The notes under the pieces are model-generated. The model was not told the DNA's origin, ran no database searches, and worked only from the letters and a program-made list of their open reading frames with translations. 64,000 nucleotides of DNA. It comes from Achromobacter sp. Root83 (lineage in GTDB: Bacteria; Pseudomonadota; Gammaproteobacteria; Burkholderiales; Burkholderiaceae_B). Positions 7,944 to 17,488 of this stretch are shown in pieces; within the stretch, counting starts at the first letter, position 1, and every line of letters starts with the position of its first letter. The DNA lies in NCBI RefSeq assembly GCF_001428845.1, contig NZ_LMIU01000022.1, positions 557,030-621,029 on the forward strand. Direction: 5' to 3'. The translations under genes and the position numbers were made by a program.

Positions 7944-8816
7944 ATGTTGAAAGTCGTCCTCGTCACCGGTATTTCTGGCTCGGGCAAATCCGTCGCTCTG
8001 CGCATGCTCGAGGACGCCAGCTACACCTGCGTCGACAATCTTCCGGTCCGGTTCCTGACCGAATTCATCGCCAATGCGCGCGATGACGGCATGGAGCGGG
8101 TCGCCGTCGCCATCGACGTCCGGTCCCCCGGCGAACTGGCCGAACTGCCCGACGTGGTGACCGCGCTGCGCGCGATGGGCACCAGCCTGCGCGTGGTCTT
8201 CCTGGACGCCAGCACCGCAACCCTGGTGCAGCGCTATTCCGAATCCCGGCGCCGCCATCCGCTGACCGACCGCCTGCAACGCGGCGGCACGGCCCCGTCG
8301 CTGGCCGACTGCATCGCCCTGGAACGCGAACTGCTGGCGCCGCTGCGCGAGCAGGAACATGTCATCGACACCTCGGACCTGACCCCTGGCCAGTTGCGCG
8401 CCTGGATCCGCGACCTGATCAAGGCCGATCGCGCGCCGCTGGTGCTGACCTTCGAGTCATTCGCCTACAAGCGCGGCGTGCCCGGTGACGCCGATCTGGT
8501 GTTCGACGTGCGCTGCCTGCCCAACCCTCACTACGACCGCAACCTGCGCCCACTGACGGGGCGCGATGAACCCGTGGCCACATGGCTGGCCGGGTACGAG
8601 CAAGTGGGCCAGATGATCGACGACATCGCTGGTTTCCTGAACCGCTGGCTGCCGCAATACACGCAAGACACCCGCAACTACCTCACGGTGGCCATTGGCT
8701 GCACCGGCGGCCAGCACCGTTCGGTCTATGTGGTCGAGCAGCTGGCGCTGCGCTTTGCCGACCACGACCCCCTGCTGGTCCGCCACCGCACCCAACTCCC
8801 CGACGAATCCGCATGA
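7944..8816 (+). CDS. rapZ: RapZ, nucleotide-binding RNase adapter protein
   Basis: This 290-residue protein has the P-loop GISGSGKS at its N-terminus and the RapZ C-terminal domain with NPHYDRNLRPLTGRDEPV and IGCTGGQHRSVY. In E. coli RapZ guides RNase E to the sRNA GlmZ and senses glucosamine-6-phosphate; the RNA target in this organism is unknown. The start MLKVVLVTG at 7944 is preferred to the ATG at 7938, because it matches the family and the predicted transcription start. Its TGA overlaps the rlpA ATG. The npr gene, which follows rapZ in E. coli, is absent. Confidence 0.94.
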   Translation: MLKVVLVTGISGSGKSVALRMLEDASYTCVDNLPVRFLTEFIANARDDGMERVAVAIDVRSPGELAELPDVVTALRAMGTSLRVVFLDASTATLVQRYSESRRRHPLTDRLQRGGTAPSLADCIALERELLAPLREQEHVIDTSDLTPGQLRAWIRDLIKADRAPLVLTFESFAYKRGVPGDADLVFDVRCLPNPHYDRNLRPLTGRDEPVATWLAGYEQVGQMIDDIAGFLNRWLPQYTQDTRNYLTVAIGCTGGQHRSVYVVEQLALRFADHDPLLVRHRTQLPDESA

Positions 8817-9775
8817 CGTTGTCCCGCCCTCTACACCTGCTACTCGTTCTGCTGCTGGCCATTGCCGTGGCGGGCTGCTCTTCCACCGGCGGGCGCAAGA
8901 AAGGCGGGGGCTACTACAAGGACGACGGGCCGGACGACAACCCTCCGTCCAATCTGGATCAGGTTCCGGATGCGGTGCCCAGGCTCGAGCCCTACGCCAG
9001 CGGCGCTAACCGTCCGTACGTTGTCTTCGGCCAGCGTTACGTGCCCGACACCAGCGGCCAGCCGTACAAAAAGCGCGGCACTGCCTCCTGGTATGGCAAG
9101 AAATTCCATGGCAATTCCACGTCGATCGGCGAGTCCTACGACATGTACGCCATGACGGCCGCCCACACCACGCTGCCGATTCCCAGCTACGCGCGCGTCA
9201 CCAGCATGGTCAACGGCAAGACGGTCATCGTGCGCGTGAACGACCGCGGCCCTTTCCACAGCGACCGGATCATGGACCTGTCCTATGTCGCGGCCTACAA
9301 GCTGGGCATCATCGGTCCGGGCAGTGGCCAGGTCGTCGTGGAAGCCATACCGCAAGATGAGATCCGCCGACTGGCCTCGCAGGGCGCGCCCGCTGCGTCT
9401 GAGCCGGAGCCGGCATCGGCGACGGGATCCGCGCCTGTCCTGGCGCCCGTGGCCGCTGCGCCCGTGGCGCTCTTGGCCGACCCACCCACGGCTCCCGCGC
9501 CCGGCTCCGCACCGGTACGCCAGATGCCGGCCGGCGCTGGCGGCAGCGTCTATCTGCAGGTGGGTGCGTTCAGCCAGCCCGCCAATGCGCAGTCGCTGGT
9601 CAGCCGCATCAACACGCAGCTAGGCGCCGAAGGCGCGCCGCCCGCATCCGTCGAGCAGGCCAACAACCTGTACCGCGTCAGGATCGGCCCCTATCCCGAC
9701 CGGCAAAGCGCATTGAATGCCGTGCCGCTGGTATCGGACCGCATCGGCATCCTGCCCAGCATTGCTTCTCAGTAG
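8813..9775 (+). CDS. rlpA: RlpA-like septal lipoprotein with SPOR domain
   Basis: This 320-residue lipoprotein has lipobox AVAGC (Cys about residue 22), a double-psi beta-barrel domain (about 80-180, with GTASWYGKKFHGN, TTLPIPSYARV, VNDRGPFHSDRIMDLS) and a C-terminal SPOR domain (about 245-320). In other bacteria RlpA is a lytic transglycosylase that cuts denuded glycan strands, while the SPOR domain binds them at the septum. A long Pro/Ala linker joins the two domains. The ATG at 8813 overlaps the rapZ stop (ATGA). It ends only 14 bases before the convergent ogt. Confidence 0.92.
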   Translation: MTLSRPLHLLLVLLLAIAVAGCSSTGGRKKGGGYYKDDGPDDNPPSNLDQVPDAVPRLEPYASGANRPYVVFGQRYVPDTSGQPYKKRGTASWYGKKFHGNSTSIGESYDMYAMTAAHTTLPIPSYARVTSMVNGKTVIVRVNDRGPFHSDRIMDLSYVAAYKLGIIGPGSGQVVVEAIPQDEIRRLASQGAPAASEPEPASATGSAPVLAPVAAAPVALLADPPTAPAPGSAPVRQMPAGAGGSVYLQVGAFSQPANAQSLVSRINTQLGAEGAPPASVEQANNLYRVRIGPYPDRQSALNAVPLVSDRIGILPSIASQ

Positions 9776-9789
9776 TCAGGGATAAAACC

Positions 9790-10374
9790 CTACAAAGGCA
9801 GTTCGGTCTGGCCGTCGCAAACGCGGCGCGCGCGCGCGTTGCGGCTCAGGTAGCGGTTGCCTTCGTGCGCCAGTAGCGCCTGTTTGCGCGGCAGGCCGCC
9901 CCCAAAGCCGGTCAACGAAGTATCGGCGCCGATCACCCGGTGGCAGGGAATGATGATGCTGATGGGATTGCGGCCAACCGCGCCGCCCACCGCCTGAGCG
10001 CCCTTGGGCCGCTCCACGATACGCGCCAGCTCGCCATAGCTGGTCAGCACGCCGAAATCCAGCGCGCACAGCGCGTGCCAGACCCTGTGCTGAAAGGTAG
10101 TGCCCACGGGGTCCAGCGCCACGTCGAAGGTTCGGCGCGTTCCGGCGAACCACTCGTCCAGTTCGCGGCGCGCCTGTTCAAGAATGGGATCGGATTCCGT
10201 GCGCGTCCAGCCTTCTGCCGGCGGCAGCAGTTCCTGATCGGTGAACCAGGCGCCGCGCAAGCCCTTGGGGCTGGCGACCAGGCGCATCTCGCCCAGCGGC
10301 GTGGGCATGTCGCGGTAGACGATCGGCTCTTGCGGATCGGCGGGCTTGTTGGACACGACGGTTGCATAAGCCAT
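9790..10374 (-). CDS. ogt: Methylated-DNA--protein-cysteine methyltransferase
   Basis: This 194-residue suicide repair protein has the active-site motif PCHRVIG (Cys144) and the helix-turn-helix and Tyr/Arg DNA-flipping region TSYGELARIV followed by GAVGRNP. It removes alkyl groups from O6-alkylguanine. There is no Ada-type N-terminal domain, so Ogt is the best name. The start codon is three bases after the rsmI stop, so the two genes form a minus-strand operon. The N-terminal 95 residues are the variable domain of the family. Confidence 0.93.
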   Translation of the reverse strand: MAYATVVSNKPADPQEPIVYRDMPTPLGEMRLVASPKGLRGAWFTDQELLPPAEGWTRTESDPILEQARRELDEWFAGTRRTFDVALDPVGTTFQHRVWHALCALDFGVLTSYGELARIVERPKGAQAVGGAVGRNPISIIIPCHRVIGADTSLTGFGGGLPRKQALLAHEGNRYLSRNARARRVCDGQTELPL

Positions 10375-10377
10375 GTC

Positions 10378-11313
10378 TTATTCCAGCGATTTCTTGCGGG
10401 CCAGAGCCCGGTTGTACAACACGTCGCGCGGCTGGCCGGAGACCTTCGCGGCGACGCGCGCGGCGTCGCGCACGGACAGCGACTCCAGCAAGGCGTCCAG
10501 CAGGACATCGGTGCGCGGGTCCGCGTCGTCGTCCTCGTCCTGTTCCTCCTGGGCATGGGCGATCAGCACAAATTCGCCCTGCTCGCGGTGCGAGTCCGCC
10601 GCCAGCCACGCAGCCCCCTCGCCCATCGCAAAGGTGGCGATTTCCTCGAAGCGCTTGGTCAGCTCGCGAGCCACCGTCAGTTGGCGGCCGGGTCCGCAGA
10701 CTTCCAGCAGGTCCGCCAGGGTGGCGGCCAGCCGGTGCGGCGACTCGAACATCACGACGGGTGCCGGCAAGGCGCACCACTTGCGCAGCCAGCGCTGGCG
10801 CGCCACCGCCTTCGGGGGCGGAAAGCCGGCAAACGCATAGGCAGGGTTCTCGTCCGTGGTGACGCCGCTGCCCATCAGGGCCGCGATCACCGCGCTCGGC
10901 CCGGGGACCGGCACCACCGCGAACCCCGCGGCGCGCACCGCCCGCACCACCCGCGCGCCGGGGTCGCTGACTGCTGGCGCGCCCGCATCGGACACCAGCG
11001 CCACCCGCTGGCCCTGGGCCAGGCGCTCGCAGATGGCCTGCGCCGCCGTCGCCTCGTTGTGGCGGTGGGCGGCCATCAGGGGCGTGCTCACGCCCCACGC
11101 ATCCAGCAGCGTGCGGCTGGCGCGCGTGTCTTCGGCGGCGATGACATCGGCCCGCTGCAAGGCATGCCAGGCCCGCAGTCCCAGATCGCCCAGGTTGCCG
11201 ATGGGCGTTGCCACGACGTACAGCGTCGAGGCGGGCCAATGCTGCCCCGCCACGCGTTCGGCAACGCGGGACCAGGCATCGCCGGCCATCGGGGAAGAGA
11301 CATTTTGATTCAT
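10378..11313 (-). CDS. rsmI: RsmI, 16S rRNA C1402 2'-O-methyltransferase
   Basis: This 311-residue tetrapyrrole-methylase-fold enzyme shows the family motifs [35 protein letters not shown] and [11 protein letters not shown]. RsmI modifies C1402 in the ribosomal P site together with RsmH. There is an Asp/Glu-rich stretch ([11 protein letters not shown]) before the C-terminal helical domain. It diverges from yraN, as in E. coli, but the E. coli neighbour lpoA is missing. It heads an operon with ogt. Confidence 0.94.
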   Translation of the reverse strand: MNQNVSSPMAGDAWSRVAERVAGQHWPASTLYVVATPIGNLGDLGLRAWHALQRADVIAAEDTRASRTLLDAWGVSTPLMAAHRHNEATAAQAICERLAQGQRVALVSDAGAPAVSDPGARVVRAVRAAGFAVVPVPGPSAVIAALMGSGVTTDENPAYAFAGFPPPKAVARQRWLRKWCALPAPVVMFESPHRLAATLADLLEVCGPGRQLTVARELTKRFEEIATFAMGEGAAWLAADSHREQGEFVLIAHAQEEQDEDDDADPRTDVLLDALLESLSVRDAARVAAKVSGQPRDVLYNRALARKKSLE

Positions 11314-11380
11314 TGCAGCCTGCCGACACGGAAAACCATGTCAGTGTAGCCGCCTATGCCCGTTGCCTTTCCGGAGCCCC

Positions 11381-11863
11381 ATGACGGACGACACCTTGCG
11401 CCTTGCCTGCGAACTGGCCCTGGCGGCCCGGCGCCGCGCCGCCAAACGCCGGCGGCGCGCAAGCCGCGGCACGGCGCCCGACCGCCCGCCCCCGCGGCGC
11501 TCGCCCATGCAGCGCCGCGGCGACCATCACGAAGCGGCGGCGCTGCGCCTGCTGGTGGCGCAAGGCCTGACGCTGCTGGCGCGCAACCTGTGGTGCCGCG
11601 CGGGCGAAATCGACCTGGTCATGCGCGAGGGCGACACCCTGGTCTTTGTCGAGGTCCGGGCACGCGCCCAGACCCGCTTCGGCGGCGCCGCCGCCAGCAT
11701 CGGCCGCGAAAAACAGGCGCGGCTTGCCCGCGCCGCGGCGCACTGGCTGCCCGAATTGGCCCGCCGGCATTGGCGTGGCGCCCCCCCGGCCGCCCGCTTC
11801 GACGCCGTCGTCTTCGACGCCGGCCATCCCCAGTGGCTGCGCGGGGCTTTCTGGCTGCCGTGA
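11381..11863 (+). CDS. YraN/UPF0102 family nuclease-fold protein
   Basis: This 160-residue protein has an Arg-rich N-terminus (about 15-48) and then a PD-(D/E)XK-like core: [31 protein letters not shown], and FDAVVFD. The E...GEIDL...EVR pattern is the signature of the UPF0102 family, whose role is unresolved and which resembles archaeal Holliday-junction resolvases. The start at 11381 is chosen because GGAG (11372-11375) precedes it; an ATG six codons earlier lacks this. It lies between rsmI and diaA, a conserved position. Confidence 0.88.
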   Translation: MTDDTLRLACELALAARRRAAKRRRRASRGTAPDRPPPRRSPMQRRGDHHEAAALRLLVAQGLTLLARNLWCRAGEIDLVMREGDTLVFVEVRARAQTRFGGAAASIGREKQARLARAAAHWLPELARRHWRGAPPAARFDAVVFDAGHPQWLRGAFWLP

Positions 11864-11944
11864 CTGGCACGGCCCCGGGCCGCCCGCCCGGCGGCGTCTC
11901 GCGGCACTGTCGTTACGCATCGACAGAACGGCAGCGCTGCCCCG

Positions 11945-11953
11945 TGAGATAAT
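11945..11953 (+). promoter_or_regulatory. Extended -10 upstream of diaA
   Basis: TGA-GATAAT (11945-11953) is an extended -10 element seven bases before the diaA ATG at 11961. There is no Shine-Dalgarno in the short gap (CGCGCCC), so a leaderless transcript is predicted. Confidence 0.45.
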
Positions 11954-11960
11954 CGCGCCC

Positions 11961-12554
11961 ATGGATATGACCTCTCGTATGACGTCGCACTTTCGCGACG
12001 CCATGGCCGCTTGCGAACAAAGCATGAACGTCCTGGCCGAACCGCTGGCAGTGGCGGTGGACGTGCTATTCGGCGCCCTGGCGAACAACGGCAAGATTCT
12101 GGCTTGCGGCAATGGCGGCTCGGCTGCCGATGCGCAGCATTTCATCGCCGAACTGGTGGGCCGCTTCGAACGCGAGCGCCTGCCGCTGGCGGGCATCGCG
12201 CTCAATACCGACACCTCGATCCTCACGGCGGTCGGCAACGACTACGGCTTTGACGAGATCTTCGAACGGCAGGTCAACGCCTTCGGGCAGGCCGGCGACG
12301 TGCTCGTGGCCATTTCCACCAGCGGCAATTCGCCCAACGTGGTCCGCGCCATGGAAGCCGCCAGCGCACGCGAAATGCACGTGCTGGCCCTGACCGGCAA
12401 GGGCGGCGGCGTCATGGGGGAACTCATTACGCCCATGGACGTCCATCTATGTGTTCCCAGCGATCGCACAATGCGCATCCAGGAAGTCCACATTCTGCTG
12501 CTGCACGCGCTGTGCGACGGCATTGACGCTCTTCTGCTTGGAGACACCGAATGA
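11961..12554 (+). CDS. diaA: SIS-domain protein, DiaA/GmhA type
   Basis: This 197-residue single SIS domain has CGNGGSAADAQHFIAELVGRF, the catalytic-type Glu region and STSGNSPNVV for sugar-phosphate binding. The family includes phosphoheptose isomerase GmhA and the DnaA-binding initiator DiaA. The position after yraN and before the BON lipoprotein matches the E. coli yraN-diaA-dolP order, so DiaA is favoured; GmhA activity cannot be excluded, and the PERMR-like PSDRTMRIQEVH segment is shared. The last four bases overlap the next ATG. Many annotations would call it phosphoheptose isomerase. Confidence 0.85.
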   Translation: MDMTSRMTSHFRDAMAACEQSMNVLAEPLAVAVDVLFGALANNGKILACGNGGSAADAQHFIAELVGRFERERLPLAGIALNTDTSILTAVGNDYGFDEIFERQVNAFGQAGDVLVAISTSGNSPNVVRAMEAASAREMHVLALTGKGGGVMGELITPMDVHLCVPSDRTMRIQEVHILLLHALCDGIDALLLGDTE

Positions 12555-13291
12555 TTTCTGACGTCAGAACCGCAGTCCGCCCGCTGATGCTCGCCGCCGC
12601 GCTGTCCACCGCGGCGCTCTCGCTGTCGGCCTGCGCGCCCCTGATCGTGGGTGGCGCCGCCGCCACCACCGCGGTCGTCGTGACGGACCGCCGCACGTCC
12701 GGCGTCCAGCTCGAAGACCAGAACATGGCGTTCAAGGCGCAGAGCCAGATCTCGCAGAAGCTGGGCGACACCGCCCGCGTCAACGCCATGGCCTATGGCG
12801 GCCACCTGCTGCTGACCGGCGATGTGCCCACCGAAGAGGCCAAGAGCCAGGCCACCGCCATCGCCCAGGGCATCGAGAACGTCAAACAGGTCATCAACCA
12901 GTTGAACGTGGGGCCCATCGCCTCGTTCGGCGTGCGCTCCAACGACACCTGGCTGACCTCCAAGGTCAAGACGACCCTGATCAACACCAAGTACGTGCCC
13001 TCGGGCACCATCGCGCTGACGACGGACCACAGCGTCGTCTACCTGATGGGCAAAGTCACGCAAGCCGAAGGCGAATACGCCGCCAACGCCACCGCGGATG
13101 TCGGCGGCGTGGTCAAGGTCGTCAAGCTCTTCGAGACCATCAGCCGCGAAGAAGCCATCCGGCTGTCGGGTAGCGGCTCCAAATCCGACTCCACCACGGA
13201 AACCAAAGCGCCCATCGAAAGCGGCGCCGGCGCGGCAAGCGACAGCGCGACCGGCACCGGCGGCGGCGTAGAGGCCATGCCCATCAAATGA
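12551..13291 (+). CDS. dolP: Two-BON-domain outer-membrane lipoprotein (DolP-like)
   Basis: This 246-residue lipoprotein has lipobox LSAC (Cys28), followed by two BON domains (about 60-130 and 140-205) with GHLLLTGDVPTEE and VVYLMGKVTQAEGE. DolP maintains outer-membrane integrity and binds anionic phospholipid at division sites in E. coli. A Ser/Thr/Gly-rich tail of about 40 residues (206-246) extends beyond the E. coli protein (191 residues). The start overlaps diaA (ATGA) and its stop overlaps the thioredoxin gene (ATGA), giving three coupled reading frames. Confidence 0.9.
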   Translation: MISDVRTAVRPLMLAAALSTAALSLSACAPLIVGGAAATTAVVVTDRRTSGVQLEDQNMAFKAQSQISQKLGDTARVNAMAYGGHLLLTGDVPTEEAKSQATAIAQGIENVKQVINQLNVGPIASFGVRSNDTWLTSKVKTTLINTKYVPSGTIALTTDHSVVYLMGKVTQAEGEYAANATADVGGVVKVVKLFETISREEAIRLSGSGSKSDSTTETKAPIESGAGAASDSATGTGGGVEAMPIK

Positions 13292-13782
13292 AGAAAGCCA
13301 TCGTAGCCCTGGCCGTCCTGGTGGCGGTCGGCATCGGCGCCTGGTTTGTCATGCGCCCCGCTCAGACCGCCCCCGACGTCACCTTCACCACCCTGGAAGG
13401 CAAGACCTTCTCCATGCAGGACTTGCGCGGCAAGGTCGTGCTGGTCAAATTCTGGGCGACCAGCTGCGTGACCTGCGTCAAGCAGATGCCGGACACCATC
13501 TCGGCCTACAACGAATACATGGGCAAAGGGTACGAGGCGATCGCGGTCGCCATGAACTACGACCCGCCCAACTTCGTGCTGAACTTCGCCGAAACGCGCA
13601 AGCTGCCGTTCCCCGTTGCGCTGGACACCAAGGGGGACATCGCCCGCGCCTTCGGCGATATCCGCCTCACGCCCACGGCTTTCCTGATCGATAAACAGGG
13701 ACGCATAATCAAGCGCTATCTGGGCGAATACGACAAGGCGGAATTCCACGCGACCGTGGAAAAGGCCCTGGCGGCAGGCTGA
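13288..13782 (+). CDS. TlpA-like membrane-anchored thioredoxin
   Basis: This 164-residue protein has one N-terminal membrane segment (residues 4-22) and a periplasmic TlpA/ResA-type thioredoxin fold with the active site C60-V-T-C63 and the cis-Pro loop LTPTAFLID. Such proteins reduce disulfides in the periplasm, for instance for cytochrome maturation or copper-site assembly. It overlaps the BON gene by four bases and is the last gene of the yraN-diaA-dolP operon, with a clear terminator after it. Its partner protein is not evident. Confidence 0.88.
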   Translation: MKKAIVALAVLVAVGIGAWFVMRPAQTAPDVTFTTLEGKTFSMQDLRGKVVLVKFWATSCVTCVKQMPDTISAYNEYMGKGYEAIAVAMNYDPPNFVLNFAETRKLPFPVALDTKGDIARAFGDIRLTPTAFLIDKQGRIIKRYLGEYDKAEFHATVEKALAAG

Positions 13783-13808
13783 AGCCCGCCCCGGTCCGCA
13801 GCCCGACG

Positions 13809-13832
13809 ACCGCCCGGCAGGGCGGTTTTTTT
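13809..13832 (+). terminator. Intrinsic terminator after the tlpA-like gene
   Basis: A 7-bp perfect stem ACCGCCC/GGGCGGT with loop GGCA is followed by seven T (13826-13832). Confidence 0.85.
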
Positions 13833-13871
13833 CGCCCCGCCGCGCTTGCCCGGGCCCCGGGCCGTCCGCCC

Positions 13872-13900
13872 AAAAACAAAACCGCCCGAATGGGGCGGTT
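13872..13900 (-). terminator. Intrinsic terminator after metQ
   Basis: On the minus strand an 8-bp stem AACCGCCC/GGGCGGTT (13880-13887 with 13893-13900) is followed by TTTGTTTTTG. It faces the plus-strand terminator 40 bases away and uses the same stem sequence. Confidence 0.8.
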
Positions 13901-13924
13901 CCGTGGGACCGGGGAGGCCCGGCT

Positions 13925-14713
13925 TCAGAAAGCCGGGATCACGGCGCCCTTGTACTTTTCCTGGATGAATTTCTTCACCTCGGGCGAGTGCAGCGCATTG
14001 ACCAGCTTCTTGATCCCCGGCGCGTCCTTGTTGTCGCTGCGGGCTACCAGGACGTTCGCGTATGGCGAATCGGCGCCTTCGATGAACAGCGCGTCCTTGG
14101 TCGGGACCAGGCCGGCTTCGAGCGCGTAGTTCGTGTTGATCAGCGCCAGATCCACGTCATCGAGCGAGCGCGGCAGCATCGCGGCTTCCAGTTCGCGGAA
14201 CTTCAGCTTCTTGGGATTTTCGACCACATCCGCGGCGGTGGCCAGGATGTTGGACGGATCCTTGAGCTTGAGCACGCCCTGCTTCTGCAGCAGCACCAGC
14301 GCCCGGCCGCCGTTGGACGGATCGTTGGGGATCGCCACCGTGGCGCCGTCCTTGAGTTCGGACAGGCTCTTTATCTTCTTCGAGTAACCGCCAAACGGCT
14401 CCACGTGCACCAGCGCGACCGGCACCAGCGTGGCCTTGCGGTCCTTGTTGAAGGAATCCAGATACGGTTTGTGCTGGAAGAAATTGGCGTCCAATTGCTT
14501 ATCCGCCAACTGCAGATTGGGCTGGACGTAGTCGCTGAACACCTTGATGTCGAGCTCCACGCCGTCCTTGGCCAGTTGCGGCTTGACCACTTCCAGGATC
14601 TCGGCGTGCGGCACCTGCGTGGCGCCCACCACCACTTTTTCCGCATGGGCGGCGTGGGCCGCCACCAGGAAGGCCGACGCCGCCAGGGCGGAACGGACGA
14701 AGTTCAAACGCAT
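13925..14713 (-). CDS. metQ: MetQ/NlpA-family methionine-binding protein (orphan)
   Basis: This 262-residue binding protein has NlpA-family markers: VVVGATQVPHAEIL, ANFFQHKPYLDSF, TVAIPNDPSNGGRALVLLQ and DLALINTNYALEAG. It binds methionine or a related amino acid for a MetNI importer. The signal peptide ends AHAAHA-EK with no Cys, so it is a soluble periplasmic protein rather than the usual lipoprotein. No metN or metI is present in the window, so its permease must be elsewhere. It diverges from argB. Confidence 0.9.
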   Translation of the reverse strand: MRLNFVRSALAASAFLVAAHAAHAEKVVVGATQVPHAEILEVVKPQLAKDGVELDIKVFSDYVQPNLQLADKQLDANFFQHKPYLDSFNKDRKATLVPVALVHVEPFGGYSKKIKSLSELKDGATVAIPNDPSNGGRALVLLQKQGVLKLKDPSNILATAADVVENPKKLKFRELEAAMLPRSLDDVDLALINTNYALEAGLVPTKDALFIEGADSPYANVLVARSDNKDAPGIKKLVNALHSPEVKKFIQEKYKGAVIPAF

Positions 14714-14864
14714 GTTTTGCCTCTTTTATGGGTAAAAATAGGGGATCGATGCCCCGCCGGTACGGAGCGGCCCCCTTTTGCGGGGCGTCCCGTTGCGAAA
14801 ACGCCCCCAATTTACCTGAATGCCGGTTATTTGTCGGGCATATGGACATAGGTTTAAAGCATAA

Positions 14865-15889
<1,025 letters not shown>

Positions 15890-15890
<1 letters not shown>

Positions 15891-16636
15891 TGCGGGCACA
15901 GCGTTACCTGCTGCGGCCGGCGGTGCGCATGCGCCGCTCGCGCCGCGTCGCCACGGGCGACTCCGAACGCCTGTGGCTGTTCGATCTGGACAATACCCTC
16001 CACGACACGTCGCACGCCATCTTTCCCAAGATCGACCACGGCATGACCATGGCCGTCGCGGAAGCCCTGAACGTGGATATCGACACGGCCAATCGCGTGC
16101 GCTCCCAGTACTGGAAGCGCTATGGCGCGACGATGATCGGCATGGTCCGCCATCACGGCGTCGATGCCCATGACTTCCTGCACCGCAGCCATGATTTCGA
16201 CGTCGGACCGCTGGTGCGCGCGGAAAAGGCGCTGGCCTACAAGCTGCGGCAGTTGCCCGGCCGCAAGGTGCTGCTGACCAATGCGCCGCTGCACTATGCG
16301 CGCGCCGTGCTGGCCCGCCTGGGCATCCTGCGTCAGTTCGACAGCCTGTGGGCCATCGAGCACATGCGGCTGCATGGCGAATTCCGGCCCAAGCCTTCGC
16401 CTGCCCTGCTGCGCTACGTACTGGCCCGCGAGGGCGTGCCGGCCTACCGGGCGGTTCTGGTGGAAGACACGCTGGCCAACCTGCGGGGGGCGCGCATGGC
16501 GGGCTTGCGCACCGTCCATGTGTATCACCCCGGCACCCCGTTCTCGCGCGGGCGATCCCATCGCCCGGCATACGTCGACTTACGGGTAAACTCCGTCAGT
16601 GATTTATTGTTACGCCGGCGCCCCTTGCGGGGATAG
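15890..16636 (+). CDS. HAD-family pyrimidine 5'-nucleotidase
   Basis: This 248-residue HAD hydrolase has motif I LFDLDNTLHD, motif II LLTNA, and motif III/IV KPSPALL...LVEDTLANLRGA. It matches the subfamily of pyrimidine 5'-nucleotidases (Sdt1/PPM1-like), which dephosphorylate UMP/CMP. An Arg-rich N-terminal lead of about 25 residues precedes the fold, so translation may start later. It overlaps the argB stop by one base and is followed by slmA, an arrangement that suggests one operon. Confidence 0.85.
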
Positions 16637-16688
16637 CGGCGCGCTCTTCCCCCCTTACACCGTCAGCCTGCGCAGAGCAGACCCCTCC

Positions 16689-17264
16689 ATGGCGAGCAAA
16701 CCCGGCGAGCGCAAGACCCAGATTCTGCAGACCCTGGCCGAGATGCTGGAGCAGCCGCACGCGTCCCGGATCACCACGGCCGCCCTTGCCGCGCGCCTGC
16801 AGGTATCGGAAGCCGCGCTGTACCGCCATTTCGCCAGCAAGGCGCAGATGTTCGAAGGGCTGATCGAATTCATCGAGACCAGCATCTTCACGCTGGTGAA
16901 CCAGATCGCCACCGCCGAGCCCTATGGCCTGGCCCAGGCCCACAAGACCGTCGCGATGCTGCTGACCTTCTCGGAACGCAACAAGGGCATGACCCGGGTG
17001 CTGACCGGCGACGCGCTCGTCACGGAAGACAACCGGCTGCAGGAACGCATCAACCATATCAACGACCGGATCGAAGCGTCGTTGAAGCAATCCCTGCGTA
17101 TCGCCATCACCGACGGAGGCCTGCCCCAGGAGTCCAATGTGGCCGCCCATGCCAGCCTGCTGACGCATCTGGTGCTGGGCCGCTGGCTGCGCTATGCCCA
17201 GAGCGGCTGGCGGGTCGCGCCCACGCTGCACCTGGACGAGCAACTGCGCCTGGCGCTGGGCTGA
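16689..17264 (+). CDS. slmA: SlmA, nucleoid-occlusion factor (TetR fold)
   Basis: This 191-residue TetR-fold protein has the helix-turn-helix RITTAALAARLQVSEAALYRHFASKAQMFEGLIEFIE typical of SlmA. SlmA binds chromosomal sites and blocks FtsZ polymerisation over the nucleoid. The start ATG at 16689 (MASKPGERK) is chosen from the family; an in-frame GTG at 16599 would run into the preceding gene. The C-terminal half (about 80-190) fits the SlmA dimer/FtsZ-binding domain. It follows argB and the nucleotidase on the same strand. Confidence 0.9.
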   Translation: MASKPGERKTQILQTLAEMLEQPHASRITTAALAARLQVSEAALYRHFASKAQMFEGLIEFIETSIFTLVNQIATAEPYGLAQAHKTVAMLLTFSERNKGMTRVLTGDALVTEDNRLQERINHINDRIEASLKQSLRIAITDGGLPQESNVAAHASLLTHLVLGRWLRYAQSGWRVAPTLHLDEQLRLALG

Positions 17265-17488
17265 TCCGCCGTATCGATGCCGCATTCCAGGCTTGCGGCG
17301 TAAACGGGGCGACGAGCATAATGCCCGGAACACGGTTCCACAAGCGCAAAACCTATTCCGCTTGATCTGTATCAATACGGGTTTTCCTCAATGCCGTCAC
17401 GATCATCCTGTAGCGTCGACATACCGATTTGATTGATCCCGTGCTCGCGGGCGGCGTGTCGTCAGTTTGACCTCAACCGGAGAAGGAT

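Noticed and set aside
11363-11380. ATG at 11363 as the yraN start
   Set aside because: The ATG at 11381 has GGAG at good spacing, while 11363 has none.
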